Position numbers and translations under genes: made by a program
Source: Arenicella chitinivorans
GTDB taxonomy: Bacteria; Pseudomonadota; Gammaproteobacteria; Arenicellales; Arenicellaceae
Direction: 5' to 3'
DNA length: 64,000 nucleotides
Assembly: GCF_014651515.1 (NCBI RefSeq)
Contig: NZ_BMXA01000001.1
Coordinates: forward strand, 868,001-932,000
The notes under the pieces: model-generated
Database searches by the model: none
Told to the model about the DNA's origin: nothing
Seen by the model: only the letters and a program-made list of their open reading frames with translations
Shown: positions 49,494 through 56,549 of the stretch, piece after piece
How the letters are laid out: each line of letters starts with the position of its first letter
Numbering within the stretch: the first letter of the stretch is position 1

Positions 49494-51020
49494 TTAAACA
49501 GTCTGAGCCTGTATAAACGCCCTCATACTTCGTATTGAGTCCTGAAGCTGATCGTCGGTATAACGTACATTGTGAGTGTTTTCGGGATGATGAATTTGAT
49601 GCCTTATATATTCGCTAAGTATTACTTGCCGCGCAGGCCTTGGAACGCCATTCGTCAACTGTATGTAGCTCATTGTTCCCTTGCCGTTCCTGTAAGCACT
49701 TAATAAATCTTCGCTCTCGATAAAACCATATAACTCATTGTGGTATTCATCGTTCGACTCGCCGAAAGCTAAATAATTGACCTCGTTAAGCGATGGATAG
49801 GGCAAATCACCACGCTCTACATTAATGACCTCTTTTGCAGGAGAAGACTTAATTAGCTTTAAATGCTCAAATTGCAACATCTTGACTATTGACGGACTGT
49901 GAGTTGTCAAAAGAACCTGTGTATTTTCTGCTTGAGAAAGCGAAATGAATGCTTCAATTAACTTTCTTTGATGACTTGGGTGCTGTGAAGTTTCAGGCTC
50001 TTCTATAGCATAAATAATGTCAGGGCTATCACTTTCGTTTTTTCGCCTTTCCGCCTCAGCACGAAAAAAATTTAGCAAAACCAATCGCTTAACTCCGCTA
50101 CCTCTCTTGTTTATTGGGATATCATCATCCCCAGTAATAGAAACGCTCTTAAAGACGTCAACCCATTTAAGACTTTCAGGGCTCGGTATAACTGGATTTA
50201 AACTGTCTGCAATCTCAGAATTCATTTCATTCAATTTTTCTAATGTTTGAGATGCGACTTGATTTAGCTTAGTTTCAACCTCGCTAGCAACATCATTCAA
50301 ACTATTCATTAACCGCTGATCCCTTAATATTTCTTGAACAGCCAATTTCATGGGATTTTGAACTTCAGTATCGCCATCGCTGTTTTTTCGATCAGATTGA
50401 AATAACGTGAAAACAGGGAGATGCTTTTTAATTTGCTCCCAAGAGTTTTTGGCCTCAATTTTTGCCAATTCTATCTCTATTTCAGAGAGCCCGAGATCTT
50501 CTGAATAGTATTCCCAGATAGTCTTTCTAATCTCCGCGTTCTTGGTTTTATCTTGGCAACCCATCTCATCCGTAAGCAGTTTTTTCAGATCAGTCTGTTT
50601 CTTCAAAAGTAGATCAGAGCATTCTCCTCGAGTTGGATGATAAGCTTTAACGAACACCTTTTCTTTTCCGGCGTTGGGGTATTTTTTTATAATCGTTAGC
50701 TTACCGTCCTGCCCAAGAAGATACTCATCTTGTAAACGTGTTGGGTTTGTTGCATCTATTGTTAGTTCTTCTGGAAGGCTTCCGAATACAACACAAATTT
50801 TTATTTCTGTATTGCCTTCAGCAATTCCTTGCTTGTTGATATCGTCCTTATCAATCTTGATTGTTCCCTTGTTATCATTAAAGAAAATGTCAAGCGCCTC
50901 AAGAATTGTTGATTTGCCGATGTCATTTTTTCCAACAAATACGTTTAGATCATCGAAATCAATTTCAATTTCGTCACTGTAAGATCTGAAGTTGGATAGT
51001 ATTAGTTTTTCAATTTTCAT
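49494..51020 (-). CDS. OLD-like AAA family ATPase
   Basis: Encodes 508 aa. The SMC/OLD-type N-terminus IEKLILSNFRSYSDEIEIDF leads to Walker A in VFVGKNDIGKSTILEAL. The Walker B region is DIIYAIEEPETSQHPSHQRK, then LLTTHSPSIVKML. The C-terminal 120 residues (LNEVNYLAFGESNDEYHNEL, then LSEYIRHQIHHPENT) are a recurring tail in defence-associated ATPases; I see no TOPRIM motif. It sits between an HsdR-C-terminus-like small gene and a DUF2130 gene. This looks like a defence-type ATPase whose partner nuclease is encoded next to it. Confidence 0.8.
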   Translation of the reverse strand: MKIEKLILSNFRSYSDEIEIDFDDLNVFVGKNDIGKSTILEALDIFFNDNKGTIKIDKDDINKQGIAEGNTEIKICVVFGSLPEELTIDATNPTRLQDEYLLGQDGKLTIIKKYPNAGKEKVFVKAYHPTRGECSDLLLKKQTDLKKLLTDEMGCQDKTKNAEIRKTIWEYYSEDLGLSEIEIELAKIEAKNSWEQIKKHLPVFTLFQSDRKNSDGDTEVQNPMKLAVQEILRDQRLMNSLNDVASEVETKLNQVASQTLEKLNEMNSEIADSLNPVIPSPESLKWVDVFKSVSITGDDDIPINKRGSGVKRLVLLNFFRAEAERRKNESDSPDIIYAIEEPETSQHPSHQRKLIEAFISLSQAENTQVLLTTHSPSIVKMLQFEHLKLIKSSPAKEVINVERGDLPYPSLNEVNYLAFGESNDEYHNELYGFIESEDLLSAYRNGKGTMSYIQLTNGVPRPARQVILSEYIRHQIHHPENTHNVRYTDDQLQDSIRSMRAFIQAQTV

Positions 51021-51045
51021 GCTTTCCTCCCTGATGGATGTGTTT

Positions 51046-51345
51046 TTATCTTACTCGATTTTTTTTAAAATTCTCAGCCTGTTCAAAAATTTCCTTATAG
51101 ATCTCATCGCGATCAATTGGCGGGTAGTTCCATTCATCAAGAAGTAGGACTAGTGTAAAATGGAGATCGGCTCTAATGTCTTCACGTTTATTCCAGTCAG
51201 TATACCTAGCTTTGTCATCGATGACTTTTTTTACCTCTTTGGCTAACCCAATCATTCTATCTTCAGGGTAGATGAAATTGTAGTGGTCTGATATTCGAGT
51301 GCTTGATTTGCGTTGGTTTAAAAATGTGCTTAAATTGGTAGTCAA
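51046..51345 (-). CDS. HsdR C-terminus-like small protein
   Basis: Encodes 99 aa from a TTG at 51345. Its second half, TDWNKREDIRADLHFTLVLL then DEWNYPPIDRDEIYKEIFEQ, reads like the C-terminal helical segment of type I restriction subunit HsdR, but the helicase and nuclease parts are absent and the frame is closed by TAG upstream. It may be a fragment of hsdR kept as a gene, or a stand-alone adaptor. The TTG lies at the centre of an inverted repeat matching the AbiEi start region. It is the first gene of a three-gene operon (25 bp before the ATPase gene). Confidence 0.6.
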   Translation of the reverse strand: MTTNLSTFLNQRKSSTRISDHYNFIYPEDRMIGLAKEVKKVIDDKARYTDWNKREDIRADLHFTLVLLLDEWNYPPIDRDEIYKEIFEQAENFKKNRVR

Positions 51346-51353
51346 ACTACCAA
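51335..51353. promoter_or_regulatory. Inverted repeat centred on the HsdR-like start codon
   Basis: TTGGTAGT-CAA-ACTACCAA is a perfect inverted repeat with a 3-base loop. Read on the minus strand the loop is the TTG start codon of the HsdR-like gene. It matches the sequence around the AbiEi ATG at 17 of 20 positions. Confidence 0.65.
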
Positions 51354-51406
51354 AATAACGAAATATCTAAACTAAAAATAGAATCTGGTTTAAAAATAAT
51401 CTATCA

Positions 51407-51426
51407 TTGGTAGTATGGCTACTAAT
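51407..51426. promoter_or_regulatory. Operator-like sequence centred on the AbiEi start codon
   Basis: TTGGTAGT-ATG-GCTACTAAT has the same layout as the site at 51335-51353 in opposite orientation, with the AbiEi ATG in the loop; the arms pair at 6 of 8 positions. AbiEi proteins of known systems bind inverted repeats in their own promoter. Confidence 0.6.
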
Positions 51427-52185
51427 AATAAAGTAAAATTAAACTCTCTTTTGCGATCTCAGCCTTCGGGCGTGGTGCTTGCATCCTCATGGTTGGTTGA
51501 TCAGGGATACAGTTTTGAGTTGCTGAAGCAGTATAAGAAGAGCCGATGGTTTGAATCTATAGGGTCTGGCGCTCTCGTGCGTTATGAAGATCAGGTGGAT
51601 TACTTGGGCGGTGTTTATGCGCTTCAGACTCAATTGGGTTTGAGCATACACCCAGCGGCTAAAACAGCATTGTCATTGCAAGGGAAGGCGCATTATTTGG
51701 AAATGAGTGCGGATAAAGCTCAGCTCTTTGTCAGCCTTAACGAAAACGTACCGCTTTGGTTTAAAAAATATGATTGGGGTTTAGCGTTAGAAATAACGTC
51801 AACTTCCTTTTTACCGGCGGACTTAGGCCTGGTTGACGTTGAGCACAAAAGCTTTTCTGTTAAGGTATCAAGCCCTGCGAGGGCCGTGATGGAGTGTTTA
51901 TACTCTGTGCCTAAGTCGCAGCCACTGCTTGAAGTGTATGAAATCATGGAAGGGCTGAATAATCTTAGGCCTGCATCTGTTCAGGCTTTACTTGAAGCGT
52001 GTAAGTCGGTCAAAGTGAAACGTTTGTTTCTCTACCTGGCAGAAAAGGCCGGGCACGATTGGTTTAATTATCTCGATTTGAAAAAGGTCGATTTGGGTTC
52101 GGGTAAACGGTCAATCGTACAGGGCGGTACGTACGTGCCGAAATATCAGATAACCGTTCCAAAGGAATTGGAGGTAGTTTCATGA
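51415..52185 (+). CDS. abiEi: Type IV antitoxin AbiEi
   Basis: Encodes 256 aa. The N-terminal winged helix (LLRSQPSGVVLASSWLVDQG, then SFELLKQYKKSRWFESIG) and the C-terminal AbiEi domain (SSPARAVMECLYSVPKSQP, LEVYEIMEGLNNLRPASVQ) define the antitoxin, which represses its own operon. It overlaps abiEii by 4 bases. The pair is a phage-abortive-infection type toxin-antitoxin system, here divergent from the ATPase operon and possibly controlling it through the shared start-centred repeats. Confidence 0.92.
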   Translation: MATNNKVKLNSLLRSQPSGVVLASSWLVDQGYSFELLKQYKKSRWFESIGSGALVRYEDQVDYLGGVYALQTQLGLSIHPAAKTALSLQGKAHYLEMSADKAQLFVSLNENVPLWFKKYDWGLALEITSTSFLPADLGLVDVEHKSFSVKVSSPARAVMECLYSVPKSQPLLEVYEIMEGLNNLRPASVQALLEACKSVKVKRLFLYLAEKAGHDWFNYLDLKKVDLGSGKRSIVQGGTYVPKYQITVPKELEVVS

Positions 52186-53081
52186 ACATCGCGTATCGCA
52201 AACAGGTTGGTCTTTTGCTAAGTGTGTTACCCGAGGTGGCCAAAGAAGCGTGTTTCGCGCTGCATGGAGGCACAGCGATTAATTTGTTTGTACGGAATAT
52301 GCCAAGGCTATCCGTTGATATTGATTTAACGTATACCGAGGTAGCAGAACGCCAACCGACGTTAAATGCAATTAACGACGCCTTAGCTCGAATCAGAGAG
52401 CGAGTTGAGCGCTTACTTCCAACTGTGCGGATTCAACACAAGCCTGAAATTTGTAAATTGAGGATTGATCAGGGCGGTACTCTGATCAAGGTTGAAGTGA
52501 ATATGGTTGGGCGAGGGTTGTTAGGTGAGGTGGTTAAAGCTCAATTATGTGATGCAGCCCAAGAAGAGTTTGACGCGTTTTGTTCGGTGCCCATGGTGCC
52601 ACTAGGGCAGCTTTACGGCGGTAAATTATGCGCTGCTTTAGATCGCCAGCATCCGCGAGACTTATTTGATGTAAAGCTGCTGTTAGAGAACGAAGGCTTG
52701 AATCAAGAAATTAAAGAGGGTTTGATTTATGGCCTGTTAAGCGGAGGCAGGCCAACGCATGAAATGCTCGCGCCGAATTTAATTGATCAACGGCTGGCGT
52801 TTGAGAATCAATTTGAAGGCATGACCGCTCATGCGTTCACCTACGATGATTATGAAGAGACTAGGGCTCTTTTGCATAAGCTGGCATTGGAGAGCCTAAG
52901 TGAATCTGACAGAGATTTCTTGCTCGGTTTCAACCGGCTTGAGCCCGATTGGTCTATTTATCCTTATCAAGACTTTCCTTCTGTGAAGTGGAAGATGTTG
53001 AATCTAGAAAAATTCAAGCGGAATGCTCCTGAGAATTATGATAAACATTTGAGTCAGCTCGAAACGCAGCTGAGCTCATGA
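52182..53081 (+). CDS. abiEii: Type IV toxin AbiEii nucleotidyltransferase
   Basis: Encodes 299 aa. The nucleotidyltransferase motifs are FALHGGTAINLFVRNM and LSVDIDLTYTEV (GG...DID), followed by VEVNMVGRG with the third acidic position and YGGKLCAALDRQHPRDLFDV. It inhibits growth unless balanced by AbiEi; studied relatives act as GTP-linked nucleotidyltransferases. A tandem repeat region follows. Confidence 0.93.
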   Translation: MNIAYRKQVGLLLSVLPEVAKEACFALHGGTAINLFVRNMPRLSVDIDLTYTEVAERQPTLNAINDALARIRERVERLLPTVRIQHKPEICKLRIDQGGTLIKVEVNMVGRGLLGEVVKAQLCDAAQEEFDAFCSVPMVPLGQLYGGKLCAALDRQHPRDLFDVKLLLENEGLNQEIKEGLIYGLLSGGRPTHEMLAPNLIDQRLAFENQFEGMTAHAFTYDDYEETRALLHKLALESLSESDRDFLLGFNRLEPDWSIYPYQDFPSVKWKMLNLEKFKRNAPENYDKHLSQLETQLSS

Positions 53082-53161
53082 TTTTTCAACTGGAAAATAC
53101 GTAATGTATGGATCGTCTCGCTTTTGTATACTCATCGCCGGAGTTTAGTTTGGGACACCCG

Positions 53162-53201
53162 GGCGAACTTATCTGGACACCGGCGAACTTATCTGGACAC
53201 C
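53162..53201. repeat. Tandem 20-bp repeat
   Basis: GGCGAACTTATCTGGACACC occurs twice without spacer, and a partial third copy (GGGACACCCGGGCGAAC) overlaps the left side. It lies between abiEii and the HipB-like gene and could be a mobile-element end remnant, but no transposase is nearby. Confidence 0.65.
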
Positions 53202-53305
53202 CATCAGAAAAGTAAACCATCTAAGTGTGTCGCACATAAAAGCAGCTTTTTAACTTCATATCTTCTTATTATCTCAGAAAAAGAATCATATAAGTTGCTA
53301 TCATT

Positions 53306-53336
53306 TTGACATGAAGCTAATATGCTTCTTTATTGT
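53306..53336 (+). promoter_or_regulatory. Promoter and operator-like repeat before the HipB-like gene
   Basis: A TTGACA hexamer at 53306-53311 is followed by the inverted repeat GAAGC-TAATAT-GCTTC (53313-53328) and by TATTGT at 53331-53336, a weak -10 at 19 bases. HipB binds inverted repeats in its own promoter, so the repeat inside the spacer is a plausible operator. Confidence 0.5.
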
Positions 53337-53356
53337 TTGCAACGTCAGTGTTGGTA

Positions 53357-53677
53357 ATGAGCTCTCTACTAAAGCAGATTAAAAAAAGACGTTTAGCACT
53401 CGGTTTTACACAAACTGATATGCAAGACCGAGTGGGCATACTGCGTCAGGTTTATCAACGCTTAGAGTCAAAGGGGAATCCACGTCTCGCGACGTTGGAG
53501 TTGGTGGCGGCTGGCTTAAATAGTGAGCTTATGTTGATCCCTTTAGAGAAGGTCGCTGCGGTAACGGCATTACTGGAAGATTCCGGTAGTGGTCAGTTAG
53601 AAAAACACATGCAAACCGAAAGCCTAGAAGACGATCCATGGAGTGATCTTTTGAGCGATGATGAGGACCATTCATGA
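53357..53677 (+). CDS. hipB: HipB-like XRE antitoxin
   Basis: Encodes 106 aa from the ATG at 53357 (longer frames start at TTG or GTG just upstream). The helix-turn-helix is IKKRRLALGFTQTDMQDRVG, then LRQVYQRLESKGNPRLATLE, the Cro/CI pattern. The acidic tail (SLEDDPWSDLLSDDEDHS) is usual for antitoxins. It overlaps hipA by 4 bases and should repress the operon and neutralise HipA. Confidence 0.85.
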   Translation: MSSLLKQIKKRRLALGFTQTDMQDRVGILRQVYQRLESKGNPRLATLELVAAGLNSELMLIPLEKVAAVTALLEDSGSGQLEKHMQTESLEDDPWSDLLSDDEDHS

Positions 53678-54951
53678 GCGTGAATAATGACGTGAATTTT
53701 CTAAAGCTTAGTTTGCATGGCGCATTAGTTGGGTATCTGGCCGGTTTTCGAAACGGAAAAAACAGCCTTATTTTTTCCCAAGAATTTCAGCATGATCCTA
53801 ATCGCCCAACGTTTAGTTTAATTACGCACCCTAGTTTTCCTAAGTCACAAGCGTTGGTTTCCGGGGTGTGGAACAACAACCATCGGTTGCACCCGGTACT
53901 CTCAAATCTACTGCCCGAAGGTGTATTACGCGAGTTGATAGCTCAAGCGTTGAAAGTACATATTGATAACGACTTTCAAATATTGTCCTATCTAGGTGAG
54001 GATTTACCTGGTGCTCTGGTCGCCACAACCTTAGATCCTAGTGAAGTGCCACATCATGTGTTGTTGCGTTTAGGCGAGGTTAGGGCGATTGACTTTGACG
54101 ATAGTTTTTACGAAAAGCGAGCGCAGGAGAATAAATTTTCGCTGGCCGGTGTGCAGATGAAGTTTTCGATGAGAGCAAAAGATGGGCGGTATAACTTATC
54201 TAAAGATGGTGCTTTGGGTGATTGGATAATCAAAACCCCGTCTACACAGTATAAAGACGTGCCGCAAAACGAATTTACGGCTATGACGTTAGCTTCTTTG
54301 GCCGGTGTTGACGTGCCTGATATGAAGCTGGTGGAACTGGATAAGCTCGATAATCTGCCATCGATCAAGTTGCCCAATGAGACGTTTGCGTTTGCAATTA
54401 AGCGATTTGATAGAAATGGTGATGAACGGGTTCATATGGAGGATTTCGCCCAAGTGTTAGTCAAACAGCCTTATCAAAAATACGGCGCGGCTAATTATGA
54501 AAATATTGCTCAGGTGCTTTACCAATATTCGGGCGATCGATTGGCCGACGTGCAGCAATTCGCCAGACGACTATTGGTTAACATTTTGCTTGCTAATGGC
54601 GATGCACACTTAAAAAACTGGAGCCTGATTTATCCTGATATGAGAACACCCAAGCTGTCGCCCGCGTACGATATTGTGACCACGCTTGTGTATATTGACG
54701 GCGAAAAGGACTTCGCTCTGAATTTAAATAAAGAAAAGAATTGGTACAACGTGAACTATTCACATTTCGAAGCATGGGCTAAAAAGGCGGATGTTCCTTG
54801 GAAAGCTGTTCGATTTCATCTTGAGGACACATTAGATAGAGCGCGAACAGTTTGGCCAAAGGCTATCAAAGATTTGCCAATGAATGAAGAACATAAAATT
54901 AAGCTTGCCGAACACTGGGGTAGGCTGAATTCTAATTTTCGGATTGGTTAG
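53674..54951 (+). CDS. hipA: HipA-family serine/threonine kinase toxin
   Basis: Encodes 425 aa, full length for HipA. The N-terminal subdomain has LVGYLAGFRNGKNSLIF and LSNLLPEGVLRELIAQAL. The kinase core has FSLAGVQMKFSMRAK, NEFTAMTLASLAGVDVP, the catalytic NGDAHLKNWSLIY and the DFG-equivalent LSPAYDIVTTLVY. HipA kinases phosphorylate a tRNA synthetase (often GltX) and cause growth arrest; the target here is not known. It is the last gene before ssrA in the putative island. Confidence 0.92.
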   Translation: MSVNNDVNFLKLSLHGALVGYLAGFRNGKNSLIFSQEFQHDPNRPTFSLITHPSFPKSQALVSGVWNNNHRLHPVLSNLLPEGVLRELIAQALKVHIDNDFQILSYLGEDLPGALVATTLDPSEVPHHVLLRLGEVRAIDFDDSFYEKRAQENKFSLAGVQMKFSMRAKDGRYNLSKDGALGDWIIKTPSTQYKDVPQNEFTAMTLASLAGVDVPDMKLVELDKLDNLPSIKLPNETFAFAIKRFDRNGDERVHMEDFAQVLVKQPYQKYGAANYENIAQVLYQYSGDRLADVQQFARRLLVNILLANGDAHLKNWSLIYPDMRTPKLSPAYDIVTTLVYIDGEKDFALNLNKEKNWYNVNYSHFEAWAKKADVPWKAVRFHLEDTLDRARTVWPKAIKDLPMNEEHKIKLAEHWGRLNSNFRIG

Positions 54952-54990
54952 TGATGGTCTGGGGAGTAAATAAGAATGGCACACTTGGGT

Positions 54991-55063
54991 GTCGGTCGTT
55001 CACGCGCATCGCCCGGATTGCGGGTTCTCACCCGGACGTCCGGCCCAAATAAAAAAGACACCC
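54991..55063. repeat. 58-bp direct repeat, copy 1
   Basis: GCATCGCCCGGATTGCGGGT and the following bases to CCAAATAAAAAAGACACCC (55006-55063) are repeated exactly at 55203-55260. The 20 bases before it (54991-55010) also recur at 55152-55171. It contains a CGGGT-TCTC-ACCCG hairpin and a partial terminator arm. Confidence 0.75.
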
Positions 55064-55202
55064 TTGGGTGTCGATTGTTAGATGGGAATTCCTGCTGAGT
55101 TAGATCTCCAGCACTCGGCTTTGCCTCGCGCTGCACTAGCGCCTTTGGCGCGTCGGTCGTTCACGCGCATCCTGCGCTACCACGACACTCGCACGTCCAG
55201 GT

Positions 55203-55260
55203 GCATCGCCCGGATTGCGGGTTCTCACCCGGACGTCCGGCCCAAATAAAAAAGACACCC
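55203..55260. repeat. 58-bp direct repeat, copy 2
   Basis: Exact repeat of 55006-55063, 197 bases further on, ending inside the ssrA terminator. Between the copies are short runs such as GCGCCTTTGGCGC. No open reading frame with protein-like content is seen in 54952-55278. Confidence 0.75.
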
Positions 55261-55278
55261 AAGGGTGTCTTTTTTATT
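55246..55278 (-). terminator. ssrA terminator
   Basis: AAAAAAGACACCC and GGGTGTCTTTTTT form a perfect stem around AA, starting one base after the tmRNA CCA end. It is symmetrical and could work in both directions. A diverged half-copy lies in the first 58-bp repeat (55046-55072). Confidence 0.85.
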
Positions 55279-55635
55279 TGGTGGAGGCGGCGGGGATCGA
55301 ACCCGCGTCCATAAGCCCTCCGCTCATCGGATCTACATGTTTAGTTTGTCTTTAGTTTAGCCCTGACCAACTGGACAAACGCACTCGGTCTAGGGTGAGT
55401 CGACTTGCGTTTTAACGGCAGCTTAATCGACACAAGCTACGCGCGATTTCATGTGAGATGAGATCTCGAATCCGAAGCCATGAACAACTCTGGTGAGACC
55501 CTAGCGGCCTAAGCTGCTAGTGCGTAGTTATCGTCGTTTGCAACTATAACTTTTGCAGCTGGATTTAAGAGTCAAGCCACAATGCTCTACATGCACCGAA
55601 GGTTTCGCGACCCATGTCGAAGCCATGTCGCCCCC
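55279..55635 (-). ncRNA. ssrA: tmRNA (10Sa RNA)
   Basis: A 357-base gene on the minus strand. The 5' end GGGGGCGACATGGCTTCGAC pairs with the 3' end CGCCTCC (one G-U), followed by the encoded ACCA. The T arm is GCGGGTTCGATCCCCGC. The tag frame (55541-55509) reads GCAAACGACGAT, then AACTACGCACTAGCAGCTTAG, giving ANDDNYALAA and a stop, one residue different from the E. coli tag ANDENYALAA. tmRNA frees stalled ribosomes and marks their products for proteolysis. Its 3' end is a classic integration site, and att-like copies lie at 46.3 and 47.9 kb. Confidence 0.97.
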
Positions 55636-55841
55636 ATTTTCTTGCATTAAACAAAAGCGCGTGGCGCTGGTGTTTGGAATGTGTTCGAAATTGGGTGTGC
55701 CAATCGGGTTACGCAGTATATGGGGGCGTTTCGCAGGAATCAAACAGAATTTGCCAATTTAGTCGCCGGGCGAGGAGTGCTTGGCTGCGGTGAAGATCAC
55801 CAGCCTGTCGCCCTCATAGGTGTTACTGCGGGCCTGAAGCG

Positions 55842-56543
55842 CTATCCAAAAAAGCGCAAACGCAGGTCTTCTCGGCCACCATTGGGACCCGCATACGTTA
55901 ATTGTGCTAACCAGAGTTCCGCTGTCGCCAGCGCATCAATTACGGCATTGTGTGCTTGATAACTTGGCAGGTTGTAGCGTTGTCGACAGTCGTGCAATCG
56001 CAGAGACGCACCATCCAGTCGGTTTTGGCGTGACAGTTTTAATTGCTCGTTGCGTAGTGTGTCGATCACGAGGCAGTAGGGCCGTACACCGTAAATCTGT
56101 TCGCAGGCAGTATTTAAAAAACGCATGTCGAGCGGCGCGTGGTGTACGACCAATACACGACTGCCGAGTTGGAACAACAGCGCATCCAATACCGTATTCA
56201 GTGCCTTGCCGGACGACAATACCGTGTGGCTAATCTTGTGAATGGGGCCGGATTCAGACAAGTCCAGCTGCGCTTCATTGCTTGCCACATAGTGATGCTG
56301 AGCACTGTCGTGGCAAATTTGGCCATTCTCGATGACAACCCAGCCAGCACTGAGAATGTGATTCTGTTCTGGGTCCAATCCAGACATCTCTAAGTCCAGA
56401 ACCAGGTAGTCGCATTGCCAGGCAGCGTGATTCGGGTGCGGCAAGGCGGTTGCTAGATAGTTGCGCATGCTGTCTTGAGACGCCAACTTTTGTGCTTTAC
56501 GGCGTCGCCGGGTCATCCGCGTGTGGGCAATCGACTCAAACAT
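55842..56543 (-). CDS. DEDDh 3'-5' exonuclease (DnaQ-like)
   Basis: Encodes 233 aa. The exonuclease I motif is DYLVLDLEMSGLDPE, the II region is VVHHAPLDMRFLN, and the III motif is QAHNAVIDALATAEL with the His and Asp of the DEDDh class. It resembles DNA polymerase III epsilon-like proteins that act outside the replisome. It starts 6 bp after the cNMP/CBS/DUF294 gene, forming a conserved two-gene arrangement seen in several gammaproteobacteria. Confidence 0.9.
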   Translation of the reverse strand: MFESIAHTRMTRRRRKAQKLASQDSMRNYLATALPHPNHAAWQCDYLVLDLEMSGLDPEQNHILSAGWVVIENGQICHDSAQHHYVASNEAQLDLSESGPIHKISHTVLSSGKALNTVLDALLFQLGSRVLVVHHAPLDMRFLNTACEQIYGVRPYCLVIDTLRNEQLKLSRQNRLDGASLRLHDCRQRYNLPSYQAHNAVIDALATAELWLAQLTYAGPNGGREDLRLRFFG

Positions 56544-56549
56544 GCTCTG

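Noticed and set aside
53124-53309. Reading frame across the tandem repeat region
   Set aside because: It consists largely of the repeat and has no protein-like pattern or start signal.
54948-55136. Minus-strand reading frame in the repeat region next to ssrA
   Set aside because: Its sequence is the translated 58-bp repeat and terminator, not a conserved protein.
55281-55310. T-arm-like sequence that could be a tRNA
   Set aside because: It is the 3' end of tmRNA: the 5' partner strand and the tag frame are found 300 bases away.
55553-55762. Plus-strand reading frame overlapping ssrA
   Set aside because: It lies across the tmRNA gene and its upstream region and has no family character; the RNA explains the sequence.
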